A stretch of DNA of 64,000 nucleotides from Fasciola hepatica (GCA_948099385.1 CANUEZ040000113.1:11854501-11918500), one strand, 5' to 3'; positions 1 to 13,199 are shown, counted from the stretch's first letter. The notes: generated from the letters alone by a model not told the origin. Numbers and translations: made by a program.

Positions 1-109
1 ATCCAAATGTTAAAAATCATTAACCCCAGCGGGATTCGAACTGAGGGATAGATGTCATTCACGCTTTTGTCCAGCTTTAGTGCGGTGTGATTCAGTTGAA
101 ACTCACAGC

Positions 110-200
110 AAGGCCCCGTAGTTCAGCCCATAGAAGCCACAGGGCAATGCAGAGTGGACGCGGCGTCCATACATGGGCTCGATTCCCGCCAAGGTCAATA
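110..200 (+). repeat. tRNA-like patch, possible SINE head
   Basis: Positions 118-137 resemble a tRNA D-arm/A box (GTAGTTCAG then CATAGAAGC) and 175-190 resemble a B box (GGGCTCGATTCCCGCC). The two lie about 57 bases apart, roughly the spacing of an internal RNA polymerase III promoter. The sequence between does not fold into an obvious cloverleaf, so a working tRNA gene is unlikely; a decayed tRNA-derived SINE head is the better reading. No second copy of the body was found in this window. Confidence 0.35.
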
Positions 201-215
201 ACATTTAATATTTAA

Positions 216-1260
216 ATCGATTCTCTATTTTTCAAATCTCCCAAACTGTGTTGTATTGTAACCCCGACCGTTACATTTTTAACCCCCTACTGATCTCCCC
301 TTTGCAAATTCATAAAGTTTATGCTGCAGAACCAGAATGCATCACCACACAGTCCGTGAGAGTGGTATATCGATTATACGATACCATGATGCTTAAAATG
401 CAAATGGAACAATCCAGTCAGATTGCCTCCCTCCCTGTAACACGTGCCAGTTTCACACACCGGTGACTGGGCTATTTTTGTTTCATTTCATGAACTGCTC
501 ACGCATGCCCAGCTGCACTTTGGACTTGAGTCAATATGCAAAATACACACACTGAGATATGTGGGATCTCTTTCTTCCAGGCACCTCAGAAAACTGCACC
601 TCCCCAATCGGTTCGGTATTCTACCTAGTTCGACTCTAATCTTCATTGGAGAACTTTAGAATTACTCTACAATTGTCCTATTCATGTCAGAACTCATCAG
701 CAGTATCAACCCATCCAAGGTGATCCGAACACGGCGTAGCAGATCGGAAAAAGAAAGCGTGAAAAACACTGACTTGCAGCTCCCACCTCCGGGGATTCGA
801 GTTCCAGTGAGAAGACTGGATGGTTTTGTACCGATGATGATTTACAGCTTTTCTATGGTTTCTATCAATGAATATGACATTGATGCCATGTGACGAACCA
901 TTCCCTAAACAACTCAGATCTTCTTCTGCTTGAATACTAGGTTATGATCGATAGCTCTCGTCAACGATTTCCATGGATAGATGCTTTCAGACAAACCATT
1001 AAACAGTCAAGGTCATTTAAGAAACCGGAGAGCTACGATGAAACCCGCACATCCGTGTGCCGATAAGTGAACTCATGCAGTGTGTGCGTGTGTGTGGCTA
1101 ATAAGTTATAGATACCAAAAGGATGTTTTCATAGTGATAAACACTTTCTATACAGAAAAAAAGAAGTTTGAACCTGTAGTAAGGTAGGATGTGCACCAAT
1201 ACCGGCTTTCGTGCACACTAATTTTGTTTGATTAACATGATTCTGAAACCTTCGCGTTCC
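216..1260. other. Unassigned stretch
   Basis: Only short open frames occur, none resembling a known family. A short GT run lies near 1078-1096. No splice-bounded exon or transposon motif was recognised. Confidence 0.4.
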
Positions 1261-1435
1261 GAGTCAGCTGTAGGAAACAGATGAGCCATCGTAGCGCCAG
1301 ACTGCTGATCTTTCCCGCGGTGTTGCTCTTTTTAAACAGAGTTTGATCCCCAGGTAATTTACAGTGGCAGAACGAGAGCTGTGAGAAACGAACGTTCGTC
1401 TCAAGCACGTACGTATTCTTATAAGGATGGTGGGG

Positions 1436-1727
1436 ATCTGACCAATCGTACGTAATGAAATAACCTGGACTCGGACTACACGCAATGGAAGAACGACAAG
1501 ACCAGACAAGAACAGCAAGAATGTATTCTGTTACATTTGGTTAGAGCTCACTCGCTTATATACAAGAACAGGCTAAAATTCATTGGCAGGTAACGTCCTG
1601 ATCAATCACAAGGAGACTTCGCTGTATCTAAACGATCTAACATTTACGCTTCGGTTTTACGCGATTGGCTGGATACTGCAAAAGAAGCTATAGCTCTCTG
1701 GACAGTGTGTGTGGAGACCCTCGAATC
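1436..1727 (-). repeat. LTR-like dispersed repeat, copy 1
   Basis: About 290 bp matches 36430-36727 along its whole length with many substitutions; shared blocks include AATCGTACGTA, ACCAGACAAGAACAGCAAGA and GGATACTG. Read on the minus strand it has a CCAAT-type box, an ATTGG box, a TATA-like ATATA stretch and a pyrimidine-rich downstream part, the order expected of an LTR promoter. The minus-strand side beyond it (1264-1435) is open for 84 codons but matches nothing I recognise. Ends and target duplication could not be fixed, so solo LTR is an inference. Confidence 0.6.
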
Positions 1728-2994
1728 TCTGCAGGATCTCTGAACTTTAAAAATCTGCCAGCTTTCTCCTTGTAGACTTCTACAAAATGCACAGAAGCCT
1801 ATTCTTAAGGTGACCAAGTTTTCTACTAGACTGATTTTGGAACTTCATACAATGTCAGTTAGACTCACAGAAGCCGTTTACCCAGCTCTACCATCTTACC
1901 CGTGCAGTGGTTTATTCTTGTCAAGGAGACAAAAAACATTAGCAGTTCATTGCGAGTAGTACTTTCTGCTGGCAATAGTGAATGAAGCATTGATATAAAG
2001 TGGCGAAACACTCACCTTTACGCTTCACAACAATACAATATGTCGACTGTAAAGGAGACGGCAATATTTTGGCATTCCATATTTATTTTGCAACAAAGGA
2101 TCAAACAGCTATCCCCTGCTTTCATTGTCTTCAGTGTTTTGAATGTTCATACTGCATGGTCTATCTCAAATTATGTGTAATCTGATCTCCTAAAATTCAC
2201 ATAGTAGCCAAGCCCAGCAGGTTGTTTAAAGGAATGCCCTCGTTGTACTTCGGCCCCTACAGAGAAGTCCTCCGTCATAGGAGTCACTAGCTGTGCGGAA
2301 ATGCTCTGCTAACGTCCGAAGCCGGTGTCGAAAGGGCGCTATATCACGTAGAGTGTAAGTTCAATAAACCGTTGAGAGCCCGCACAGATAGCTTTGTGTC
2401 TGAGATGTTCGATTCACAGTCGTTCACTCCGGGTTCCAGGGCCAGTTGAGGCTCGTTCGATGTACACTGCAGATGATTCCTAACGAGGATGAAACAGCAG
2501 TACAGTGCTTCCAAGGTTTTCAGTGGTCTGAAAGTTTACATTGCATGATGAATCATATCATGTGATGGTACACTCCTCTGGACACTGATAACGCCATTGT
2601 TCGTGCACGTTTTAGCCTACATCTCGTCGGCGGCCGACACAACACCAATGGCAACCGGCCCCTGCAGCTGCCACCGGACGACACTCATCGATCTGCTTCC
2701 CAGGCAGAATCATCCGCCAGGTTATCGAGGCAGTTCAGTGCCCAGGATCCAGATGAGCGATGAACAGAGATCAAGCTGGCTTTATTTGGGGCTACTAATG
2801 CCGCTCGAGGCCCAAGAAAGAAACACACACACACACACGGAGGAAACGATGGATATTTACGTCCTCCGTTGCATCGTTAGATGCTCGGGGATCGACTCCT
2901 CTGTATTCCAGATACGATGGGTTACGGAGAAGCCTCAATCGCTAAATGATTCAGAGCTTGATAAGCGACCGTGAGCAGTGGTGAAGTGCGAAAT
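1728..2994. other. Unassigned stretch with short CA run
   Basis: Contains a 125-codon open frame (2597-2974, +) with no recognisable domain that runs through a short CA repeat (2823-2838). I see no supported gene. Confidence 0.4.
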
Positions 2995-5090
2995 GTTAGG
3001 AGATGGAAAAAGCTGTGACTGTCGGCAACAGCCGCAAAGTTTTCCGTCAAATTAGACATACGAGCCCTTGAAAGAACTGATCAAAGGGGAGAACCGCTCA
3101 CTGATTCACACTGACAAGCTTAGCCTAGATAGATGAGCGGGGCATTTGAGATGCAGTTTAACCAGTCTCTGACCAAAACAGGTGTACTAAGTAGTACGGT
3201 GTTTAGAGTTATGGGTGTAGATACCAATTTTCTGCCAGAAGCAGAGGTTCTCTGTGAGATAAGCCACCTTGAAAGACATAAGGCTGCTCGACCTTATCAA
3301 AAGTCAGCCCTTCAGGAGGAGCCATCGGTTTAATTGTACACCTTGCAACAAGAAAATCTCAGTCAGTGCTTAGCATACGGTTGGTTATAAAGCTCAGTGC
3401 ACCAATCAGATTGCTTGATTAAAATGTGCCAACCAAAATTCTTCAATAGGCTGATCAGAAAAGCCACACTGATGCAGTACAACGGAAATCATATCCAACT
3501 CAGACCGGATGGGTTACCTCTATTTTCAAAGATGGTCTCTCAGCGTTGTCTCTGGAGTTGACAAAGCTCCTCGGTTTGATATGGGAGAGGGGACGAGTTC
3601 CAAATAGTCGATGTTTGTAGGTGATCGTACCGATTTGCACGAAAGCCGACAGGTCCTCCTGCGAAAATCACGGAGGAATAACTCTGGTTGGCATCGCATC
3701 TAAACTGTTCGCTGCTCTTAGTCTCCATCACACTTAAAGATCACGACCAGTGCTCGCACAAGAATCAAGCTGGGTCTAGACCTGGTTGAGGTTGTGTTGA
3801 TCACATCTTCACTCTCCAACGAATTTTAGAACATAGACACCCCTTCAATAGGCCCAGTGTCTCCGTTTTTCTTGATCTTAAAGCGGCCTTCAACTCAGTC
3901 GGTCGTACAGTTTTCTGGAGCTGCATCTTGTTGAAGGGTGTGCCAGAGAAATCCATTTCCGTGATACAGCCCCTTTGCATGAACAGCTAAAGTGGAGTCC
4001 GGGTCTACGGTGATCTTTCTCCGGGTGTACCACGGAAAGTGGTATGAGTCACTGTTTTCCCCTCTTCTTTTCTCTTTCACTTTGTGATTCATATAGTGTT
4101 CTAGAGACTGCGATTTGTCAGGTGAAGATAGTGGCACAGAACTTTCCCTAGGTGGAAATTTGTAAGACCATGAATACGAGGACGACACAGTTCTTCTAAG
4201 TGAAGATCCAGGTAAGTTGCAAGCTTTTCTGGACAGTGTGATTGACAGCGAAGCAACGTTCAATTTGATTTTTCCACATTCAAATTGTAAGTTACAATTG
4301 AAGGAGTGGGTTAGCCCAGCACCAAAGCTTTCGATTTCTTGGGATGACTTTAGAACAAATCGATCAACTCCGTTATCTGGGCACCTGCGCTTCACCCTGC
4401 GGTGGAATTTCAGGTGAGGTATCTTTGCGTATACGGAAGGCTCTTTTGGCTTTTATCAACCTGGATCATCAGTGGTGTCGACATGACATTCGTTCGTCAG
4501 CCAGGGTTCGAGTGTACTCTGCAGTAATCTGGTCGGTTCTTCTTCAAGGTTGGAAAACAAAGTCGCTGCTACTGGAGGATATAAAAAAATGTCAGTACTT
4601 GAACACCGATGCCTGTTGAGGACACGGTTTCATTAATATGGAGGTTAGGTAGGAAGTTTTAGGCACACGGAACAAATCACTAGATGGAACACTAAAGATC
4701 ATAGGGCTAAGGTGGTTGGGACATGTGTTAGACTAGCTGAGGCAAGTACTGGTTGGAAGATAGGTAAGAGTGATTAGTCCATGGTATGAAAAGATGTATG
4801 AAAAACCTAGCCAGCGGATTCGGTCATGTAGGGCGTGTAGGCTTATTGGGATTAGTCTAAGAGATCCCCATTCAGTGGTTAGGTAAGTTGGGGGACATGG
4901 CTCGATGCCTCGATCACTGTCGCTCTTTTATCCACGAACTTTCTTTGTCGACGTGATGCTAACTGTAGTTCCTTTCCTATTATTTTCTTAATCATTCTCC
5001 TTTTTTCCGACTGAAGCTTCCGCTGAGAGATAGCAACCAAGCCACTGCACTCAGTGCATGGCTACTGGTTGTTTGAAGTGAACTGAACAG
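2995..5090 (+). mobile_element. RTE-type LINE copy 1, decayed
   Basis: Reading across frames gives the RTE polymerase in order. First comes the linker before the fingers (about 3000-3330, with EAEVLCEISHLERHKAA), then the IVPICTKADRS-type segment near 3620-3690. Motif A follows (FLDLKAAFNSV, about 3866-3900), then SGVRVYGDLSPG near 3990-4025. The thumb/C-terminal part has LRYLGTCASP (4371-4400) and LRWLGHVL near 4709-4732. The 3' untranslated part matches the RTE tail at 45660-45780 and ends in GAAGTGAACTGAAC at about 5075-5089. At least four frameshifts or stops and several internal losses make it non-functional. The endonuclease part is absent, so it is 5' truncated. Confidence 0.8.
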
Positions 5091-7430
5091 TACACTATTT
5101 TAGGGACGGAGATACTGCATTTGTTCTCGATTAACTCATGATCTACAAGTACGAAAATGCAAGTGAATGCGTGAGGGTAGTGGCAAGCTCACTTTTCTTA
5201 GATACCCTGATAGGACGTGCAGATAGCTCGCCATTGCCAGCTTGGAATAAAGGGCAAGTTAGGAGTTAGCGAAACAGACAGCATGTCATCGTCTATCGAG
5301 GACTGAAGCGAAGAGTGGAGCCAGTCAAGCGGGTCAACGGACCAATCAATTTGCCAACTGTTGTCTGAGCCGACTGGAACAGAACCAACCAATTCGGAAA
5401 CAACCAGAAGGACCTTTCAGAAAAACGGCTCGTCAGTAGCAATTGGATCAGTAAGCTATCATGCAAGTATTTGAGTATGATCATCACACATCTTATATAA
5501 ACGATCTGTTTTGTTCCAATAAAAGCACATGGTTCGTAGGCAGAGAAGATTTCTCACCGGAGTCGTTCGGTTGGACCACAACAGAAGTAGTATATAGACA
5601 AACACGACTGTCCCCTTCATCTAGATATTTCAAGAGGATGCCTAAGTACGCGAAAAACTGTCTTTCCAATAACTGTGGGAGTCTGCTTTGCTACCCTGAG
5701 CTGACTGGAAGACCAGCACGAAATGAAATGTTATTCAGTCATAGTACTATAAAAATATGAGTGAAAATATTATTTAAATCCCTGAACCGCTAGCTGAAAC
5801 ACTGAAAACCTGAATAAGACCGGGTAAAGGAAGACCCATTTTGTAGGTTGCCCATGAGTACAAAATCGAAAGTCTCTTGATCTTCGTTTTTATCTTTTCA
5901 CTTACTTCCTTTATTACGTAATAATAGAGCAATATCTTAGGAAGGGGTTCGCAATTCTTGTTTTGAACATTACAGGTACTGTGAGGAAGTAGGGCATTTA
6001 GACAAACAGTCGAAGCAGCAGTGTCTATAAATCCATTGGAAACTCGATGAACAACATCTGGACGGTCTTCCACATCATTCCCCGTTCTTTCATGTGAATG
6101 TTTTTGCACCACTTCCTTCCCTGACTGAACCACATAGTGGACGCTGACCACAGCCGATGTTTTGACTGATGCGTTCATTTCTTATAACCTGCGATGGAAA
6201 TATCAAGTGGCTTGATAAAGTGCCGCCAGGGTTAGTGTACGGAAACCTTAGCTGTTAGATAATATCGAGAAAGCATTCAAAAACCAACATAAACCAATGC
6301 GCGAACATATACACGATTATTAGCACGACGGGATTTCTTGCTGAACTTTGACCAATCCTATTTTTCCACGGCTGAGCTGATTCAGTGGATAAAATCTTCA
6401 TCATCGTAAGCGAGAAAGAACTATAAAAAAATTTCTTTTATTACTTTAAAGGTACACAGCTTATCATCCAATTAACTAAAGAGATGTGAATGAACAACAG
6501 GATCCTGTAGTTACTTTGTGCCCTACTTGCAAACAACGCGATACGTTCCATTTAGATTAATCACTGTCCATTTGTTCAGTTTACACTACCATTATCTTTC
6601 ATACATTTTCATACACGCCCAGATACACAGGGCACGAATGACTCATCTGAGTGCAGTCCTTAATATTGATTATTGCAAAGCACATGTCTCGCACGTACGA
6701 TCCGCTTCTACATTATGTGACTGCGTTTGGCAAGTTCACTTCTACCAATCACACCGCCCATGAATCAATACCCACCTTCGTATTTTACTGTATACATATT
6801 TCATGCTGAGAACAATAGAGTATTTTTTTGTGTGCTGAAAAATCTCAGTTCTATTCACCGTCAGTTCATTTATCCGTTGGTTTCGTTTCGAGCATTCAGG
6901 TAATTACACATTCCCTACTCAGATATGGCATAAACTTCTCGACGAAAATACGGTTTAATCAGAAAGTCACAGAAATCCATACGTGTTCAGGACAATTTGG
7001 TTCTGATGAAATACAAAATCAGCTTTGGCTGGACCCGGTCGGATTTGTATAGCTGATACCGAAATAAAAGAGGAGAGTCATTTTCTGCTTCCTGATAACC
7101 AAAGTTTAATTTTATTCCAAGAATTACCAACTAGCAGCGTACCCAAATGAACAGAGCTCTTAAATTTGCCTGAAGAAGATGATGGCATAAACAGAGAAAA
7201 AAGCAAGCCTTTCCACAGTGCTAATTTCGCAAACATGCAGCGTAGAATACGGCCTCGATTTTTGTATTTTACCGAGGAAAATGGTGCAGAGTAAATAATT
7301 TCCTAACCTTGTATTCTTGAAATGCATTAATTTTTCGGTTGATGCAGGCTTTTGTCCAGTAATCTTTATTTTTATGAAGGAAACTGTGTAGTATACGTAG
7401 GATCTCTGGTTGATCAACTACTGTTCAGCA
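5091..7430. other. Unassigned stretch
   Basis: Holds several open frames under 135 codons. The longest, 5774-6178 on the minus strand (134 codons, ATG start), has no recognised domain; its first 70 codons look more protein-like than the AT-rich remainder, so a first exon is conceivable but unsupported. No transposon motif was seen. A phrase near 6340 (ACTTTGACCAATC) recurs near 32670. Confidence 0.35.
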
Positions 7431-7432
7431 TG

Positions 7433-7856
7433 CTACTGAAGCTCGGGACCAGCGAAATGCTCTCCGCACGCTTCTTGTAAACCAGCGGTACACCTTCGTT
7501 CACGTCTTTTATGTTTAGTACCACAGTGGCCCCATTGGCTGTTGAGTAAGCATACCCCTGTCCACTGAATCATGCTTTTCCAGGAGCCAAGAAAACCAAC
7601 AAAAACGGGAGTTCCGGTGAATTCCTGGGTTGCTGGCCTCAGCCGGTGTGCAAGAAGCATTTCCCCATCACCCCTCTCTTCAATCATCCATCCCCTGCAC
7701 ACAGGTCTTGTATTTCTTCCATGGTCAGGTTCCACGATAGCCAATATCTGTTTTTCTATGCAATCAGACTTGAATCCCACTACGGTCTCGATGGTGGTTG
7801 AAATCAAATTGCTTTCGATACTTACGAGACCTATTGTGTGGGTTCATTTCCCGTAA
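7433..7856. other. Region open on both strands; possible exon
   Basis: On the plus strand 7584-7852 lacks stops and is bounded by a good acceptor (TGCTTTTCCAG, ending 7583) and a perfect donor (GTAAGT, 7853-7858); the translation is low-complexity, rich in Ser and Pro. On the minus strand 7433-7807 is open for 124 codons (TTG at the first codon shown). Its end carries QWGHCGTKHKRRERRC, which recalls the start of a thrombospondin type 1 repeat (W-x-x-C, then basic residues, then C), but the usual second cysteine is missing. Which strand, if either, is coding cannot be decided from the sequence. Confidence 0.25.
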
Positions 7857-7859
7857 GTG

Positions 7860-8749
7860 TGCTTCCTTTTCATTCGATTGTAAGCTTCACCTCGCCTCCT
7901 TTGCGGTATTTCAGTGGATCCAATTTTCTCAGTCTTTATAATGCTACCGCTTCCCCTTCTCTGGTACTGTCCTACACTCTTCAAGAAAAATATCGTCCTA
8001 GGTCAGCTCGAGACTCTTCATCACCTCGGTCCAATTTCTGACTCTATGGAGCACAACAATGAGCGGTGGGCAAAGTCGTTTTCAGTGATTCCTACTCATG
8101 CCATTATATCACATTAAATATAACTATTGTTATTTGGGACCTGAACAACGGGACAGTGAAACAGGCAAGGTTCACATACGTGATTCAGATATGTCTCCGA
8201 AACAAAGATGAGTATAAATACTGCAATTATTCTATTCTCGAGATCTGGGGGTTGGGAAATTAGCCAAATGCTCTCCAGCCTTGAGTAATACAACCTTATT
8301 TGGGGCTAGTCTCTTCCGTTTCTCCCTTCCTCTCCTCTATCGGATTCAGTGTAAAACGATTCGCTTTATTACCCATCCATTCCTAAATTCAGGTCTACAA
8401 ACTCGCCCCCACGTCACGTGGCTCCCTGCCTTGCCATCTTTTGAATAGACTTCGCGAATCCGGTCTCCAAAGGTCTATCCTCACTAATCCCGTTCACATG
8501 AAACGAGCAGATATCTCTTAAATCTTATCGAACGGCACCTTTCCAATCTCCACTGTTTCAGACTCGCAGATCTCTCGAACAGAGGACCACCTTCTATTTT
8601 TTCTGCTTTCATGTAACTCTCCCCTCCCGTTACTCCTACAGTACAATTAGGTCACCGGACCATGGGGACCATGCCGCTCTCCCTTTACTATGTACCATGC
8701 TTATTCATTTAATAAAAAAGCAAAATACGGAGCGATTGGGTTTGAACTC
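7860..8749. other. Unassigned stretch
   Basis: Pyrimidine-rich plus strand with a few short open frames; no family recognised on either strand. Confidence 0.35.
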
Positions 8750-8762
8750 TCTCTCTCTCTCT

Positions 8763-8807
<45 letters not shown>
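8750..8807 (+). repeat. CT run followed by CA microsatellite
   Basis: About 7 CT units (8750-8763) are followed by about 21 uninterrupted CA units (8766-8807). Confidence 0.95.
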
Positions 8808-8809
<2 letters not shown>

Positions 8810-10238
8810 ACTGGCATACGCAAACTCACCCCAGCCTGTTGAAAATGACAGACATCAAGTGATCACCACCAGTCAAAGGTGCTTCTGTTATGGAGAGTGG
8901 AATATGCCTGACTGGAAATTTACAAAGGAGATCTAATAGTGGCTTAGTACGATCGGTGGTTAACATATATCTTTTTTTCTCTCGATTCAAATACTTTTCC
9001 AATAAATTCTCGCCTCATTTGACCCTGAGAGTATGAATATGTAGTGAGTGAAACCACTTTTGGAGATGACTGATTCAATTTCCAGAATAATTAATTAGGG
9101 GCAAAAAACTGTGTACAAAGAAAAGCTGTCAAGATTTAAAAAAAAATCAGCCGAAGATTGTCACAGATCTGGAGCACTCCAAAATAGACAGATATTGTGA
9201 CGGTGATTTTCGAAGCGATGATAACATGTGATTGACAAAAAATACCGAAAGTCGACAAATATTCGAATGATAAATTTCATGGGTTCAACTCTCATACACA
9301 GAAACCGTTCACTGTAGGGACCAGACATAAAATTTTCGCTGATCGATAAACAACACGAACAATAACGAAGCAAATTTATGACGTAATCATAAGTACTTCT
9401 ATGTCAGATCCTTTCGTGACAACCAAGCTCAATTGATACCGTCGATGGCATCAACAAAACATCGATTCATGTTTTTCAATGAACTCCTTATTTCATTTTA
9501 TTCTGAGGTTTCATACAGCTGCTTTTTGCACGATTTATGCGAACTCTCATTGAATAACCGGTTGGAGGATATAAACTACCGCAGATTGGTAGAATCAGCT
9601 TCGATCTTAAGATAATTTACATGTAAAGTGAGAGTGGGTGAGTTTAGGCTGCAGTAATAAATCTGATTGACTATTGATTGAGTTTACAATAGAGAATATC
9701 TTAGTCGATACCGATACTGAAGGTAAACGAGAAACAGTTGTTTTGGCATGAACAGTATTTTATTGACTGACACTAAATTATATTGAAAAACTGCCATGTA
9801 CAAATGCAAAATGGAATGAAATCCCAAACAGGAATTAGAGCAGAGCAGGGCCCATTTCAAGTGGATATGAAAGGCAATGTATCACACCATCCAATTTCGA
9901 AGGGCGTGGAGTTCATCGGATGTCGTATTTATTCGCTATGGGCAGCTCTAACCTTAATTTGCCGTCCGGTAAGAAAGTTCACGAACAGTTGCCTGTCAGT
10001 CAATCACATATTAATTTGTGCTAGTTCTGGTCAAATCAAGTTGGATGCATTCTGCAAGCGGGCGTGACTACGTGCGTGAGTCTGCAGCCTAAGTACGACA
10101 GTGAATGAGATTCATGAAGCGAGCATCAATCGTTTTATCGATCATCAGGTCTAGATGTTTCAGCGCTAGTTGAACTGGCCGAGTGGACCACAATAGATGA
10201 ATGAAGGTATTGCATGAGTCATTGCAGTTATTTAGTTA
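8808..10238. other. Unassigned stretch
   Basis: AT-rich, with short open frames only, for example 94 codons at 9783-10067 (+) with no known domain. Nothing else was recognised. Confidence 0.4.
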
Positions 10239-13170
10239 TTGGCCGCACTCCGGCGAGTATTAATGATGCACTCAAATTCTTACATTAGTGCTTCCATGAT
10301 CCTATGCAAATCTAGATATATGAGTATATATCGCTTCATAGTCATTGTGAGCGCTTATATTTCTCCCACATGCCCTATTAGTGTTTTTGGAGATTCCCCT
10401 GAGATTTTATCCTCCGAGCTTTTGAGAAATGTTGACAGCTCTTTATGCTTTGTTTGTAGTGATTTCAATCGTTCTCAGCTGGAATTGTTGGCGTTACTGG
10501 GTCGAAGAAAGGTTATAAAATTCCTCACTAGGACTGAGGCCCACCTTGATTTTTATTTCATCAACAACCCTGACCTGGTTCGGACCTCACGTAGGCCTCC
10601 CTTGGGGACATCGGATCATGCCGTAATATTGTTATCTCAAATGATCCAGTAACTACAGAATTCTCACCTGCCGTAGTGGTCTGAAACGCAAAAAAACGTC
10701 AATGTGATTCACAAAAGCAACAGAGACTCTAAGCTATGATCGAGCAGACTAACTTCGACATCTTCAGCCACCAGACCCCACTGTGTTTTGTGAGCGTCTT
10801 ACCTGATTTTTTGCTACGGAGTGTGTTATCCATTGGAGACCATGTACATCCGTAATGACCGATTTTCCTCTCCGTTCCTCAAAACGTTGTGCCGTAGGAA
10901 AGAAAGCGCTTATAAAAGTTGAAACTATAGCACAGTGAAAAGCCTTTCTTTGTCAATCAAGTCAGAAATTCTCAGGCTCAGCGGCATATACAGTCGTGTG
11001 CTCCTAGCTAACAATAATTGTCGATAATTCTGGATGTCCATCAAACATTTGAGTGGTATCTCCACATGACACATTCCCAAACGGGAAAGTTGAGGATCTA
11101 AACCGCGACTTCAACAAGCAACATCGTCCCTTGTTGTTTAGTTGTACTGACATCCTATTTTGTCACAGCTTTACCAGCTCCATCTCCCACCACATATCTC
11201 GTCAAGCTGTCTACAAAGAGTTGTCAAACCTTAAGTGCAGCAAATCCCACGGACCCGATAATCTTCCCGCAGGTGTACTAAAGCAGTGTGCACAAATTCT
11301 CACACCAGTCATGACAGAATTATTTAATCAATGTTTGTACTGCAAGAAGATTCCCGACTGTTGGAGATCAGCGCCCATCACACTTGTGCCCGAGAAAGGA
11401 ACGGCAAAATTCCTTCCGATTGTCTGTACCTCCATTGCACTAAAGTTGTTTGAGAAGTTATTAGTCCAGGAACTGTCCAGTTACTTGACAACACGAGACA
11501 TAAACCAGTTCGTCTACCGCCGCTCCCGTCCTACCTTGGATGCTACTGCTTCCTTGACTAATCATGTCTTATAGTAGCTGGACAAAAAATCAAAATCTGT
11601 GCGTACCTGCTTCCCGGATTACAGTGATGCACTCTACAGTGTTGATAGACGAAATCTTCTCGACGTAATCACAAATACCGTAATACACCCCTCACTCATT
11701 GGACTTTTGTCTGATTATTTCTCCAATCGGCAACAGTTTACAAGATACGGGGGCAAAACCTCTTCCATCTCTGTTTCAAACTGAGGCGTACTACAGGGCT
11801 CAATCCTCTCCCCTTTTCTATTCCCAACCTACAAGTCTTCCAAGCCTGTCAGTGACAGTTCCTTCATTATAAAGTATGCAGAAGATGTTGCGATTGGGTT
11901 ACCCTATAGATTACGTTCGAGAGCAGCTGGCGAACGTGTCTCCTATCGGGTCTAGCAGCGAAATACCAACGATATCCCCTCTATCGGACGAATAGAGAAG
12001 ACGCAAGTCGGTTTACAGATGCGAGGTGTATTCTATATATCGTGGCACCGAAACAGTACCGATACGAGAGATACACCAAACGGAAAACGCAACGAAACGC
12101 GACGGCTATGCAGAAAGCGAACCGCGAGCGTGCACAATCGGAGAACGACCGAAAGTGAAAGTGATTTAAAACGAGGTCGATGGAAACCTCGGGAAAGTCA
12201 GTCCAGTAAAACGTACGCAGCCGGAGAACACTGAGATCAATGTCAAACGTCAGAAAAGATCGTGGAGAAAATAGATCCAAAATGGTTTCCAGAAAATAGT
12301 CATTTTCTCAAAACGGTCGAGGTTACTACAACCCCATCCTGATGCATCAGCTACACCTGATTTCCGATCTGGTCTCTCAGATATTGACCACTGGTCCAAA
12401 GGCCATAATCTAAGCTTAAATCCCTGTAAATGCTCAGATGTCGTCTTTTCTCTTCTCAAAGGCTCTAAGTATGTGAGCTTTCTGGAATAATATCCAGACG
12501 TTCACATGGGAAACACCTCCGTTCGTCGCCAACTATCGGTTAATTACATAACCTTTGTTGGACTGAAAATGTTGCATGTGTTTTCACGAAAGTGAGAAGA
12601 CTAACCTACTACGTTTTCCGTGTGAAAGCAATGTCTGTACCCCTTTACATCATTCAACCCTTTGTCCTTGCATGTATATTACCTCACTGGTTGTACTGTT
12701 CTCCAGTCTTCTTCTCTGGCCTACATGCTAAAAATTTCACCATAATAAAACGGTCCCTAAAGCACTTATCCTACGCAAGTGGTATTCCTAGTAAAGATCT
12801 CACAGACTCCATTATATCCCAACACCGTAAAATGTGCAACAGATTCACTTGACCCACTTCACGAGGACCTCAACAGGTGTGCTTCCTCCTCTTCCACCCG
12901 GAACAACTATAAAATGATTTGTGCTCGCACGACTGCCTACCGGCCCTCGGTTGTCCCTTACCTCGCTCGATTCTTATGTAACCCAGCAGGCATCGAGGCT
13001 GAACTCAGACAACACTTATTGTCTTAGCTAATAAATCATCTCCTAACATTGCTTTTTGTTCTGTTGAATCTGCCTAATTCTTCTTCGTGTAATTGCTCTG
13101 AGTATAACTATGTACTTCTGAGTATTTATCCACCGGAGTGCACAAAGCAAATACTTGACCTGACTTGACT
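10239..13170 (+). mobile_element. CR1-type LINE copy 1, split by an LTR
   Basis: Parts appear in the order of a CR1 polyprotein. The end of the APE endonuclease is at 10239-10652 (YISPTCP, then CSDFN, HLDFYFINN and LGTSDHAVIL). The polymerase fingers are at 11053-11574 (SKSHGPDNLPAGVLKQC; CWRSAPITLVPEKG; YRRSRPTLDATASLTNH). The palm follows at 11599-11936 (GVLQGSILSPFLF and YAED, where YADD is usual). After the solo LTR at 11937-12310 the thumb and C-terminal part run on to a stop at about 13025. The 3' end carries short TTGACCTGACTTGACTT repeats near 13154-13170, a CR1-like tail. Stops at 10651, 11572 and 11782 and changed active-site residues make it inactive. Expected length is about 4 kb, so the 5' part is missing. 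Confidence 0.85.
11937..12310. mobile_element. Solo LTR (374 bp) inside CR1 copy 1
   Basis: The segment starts TGTCTCC and ends TTTTCTCA, the TG...CA ends of an LTR, and is flanked by GAACG (11932-11936) and AAACG (12311-12315), a 5-bp target duplication with one change. Removing it with one duplication copy makes the CR1 polymerase frame continuous from the YAED region into the LSDIDHWS...LSLNPCKC region. A TATA-like TCTATATATCG lies near 12033-12043. No internal gene of the parent element remains, so it is a recombined solo LTR. Family (gypsy or other) is not known. Confidence 0.75.
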
Positions 13171-13199
13171 TATCGAACTACGAGAAAATGTAACACATG

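Noticed and set aside
110..200. Functional tRNA gene
   Set aside because: A and B boxes are present in outline but acceptor, anticodon and T stems do not pair.
5774..6178. 134-codon minus-strand frame as a gene
   Set aside because: No recognisable domain, an AT-rich low-complexity second half, and no clear splice or promoter signals.
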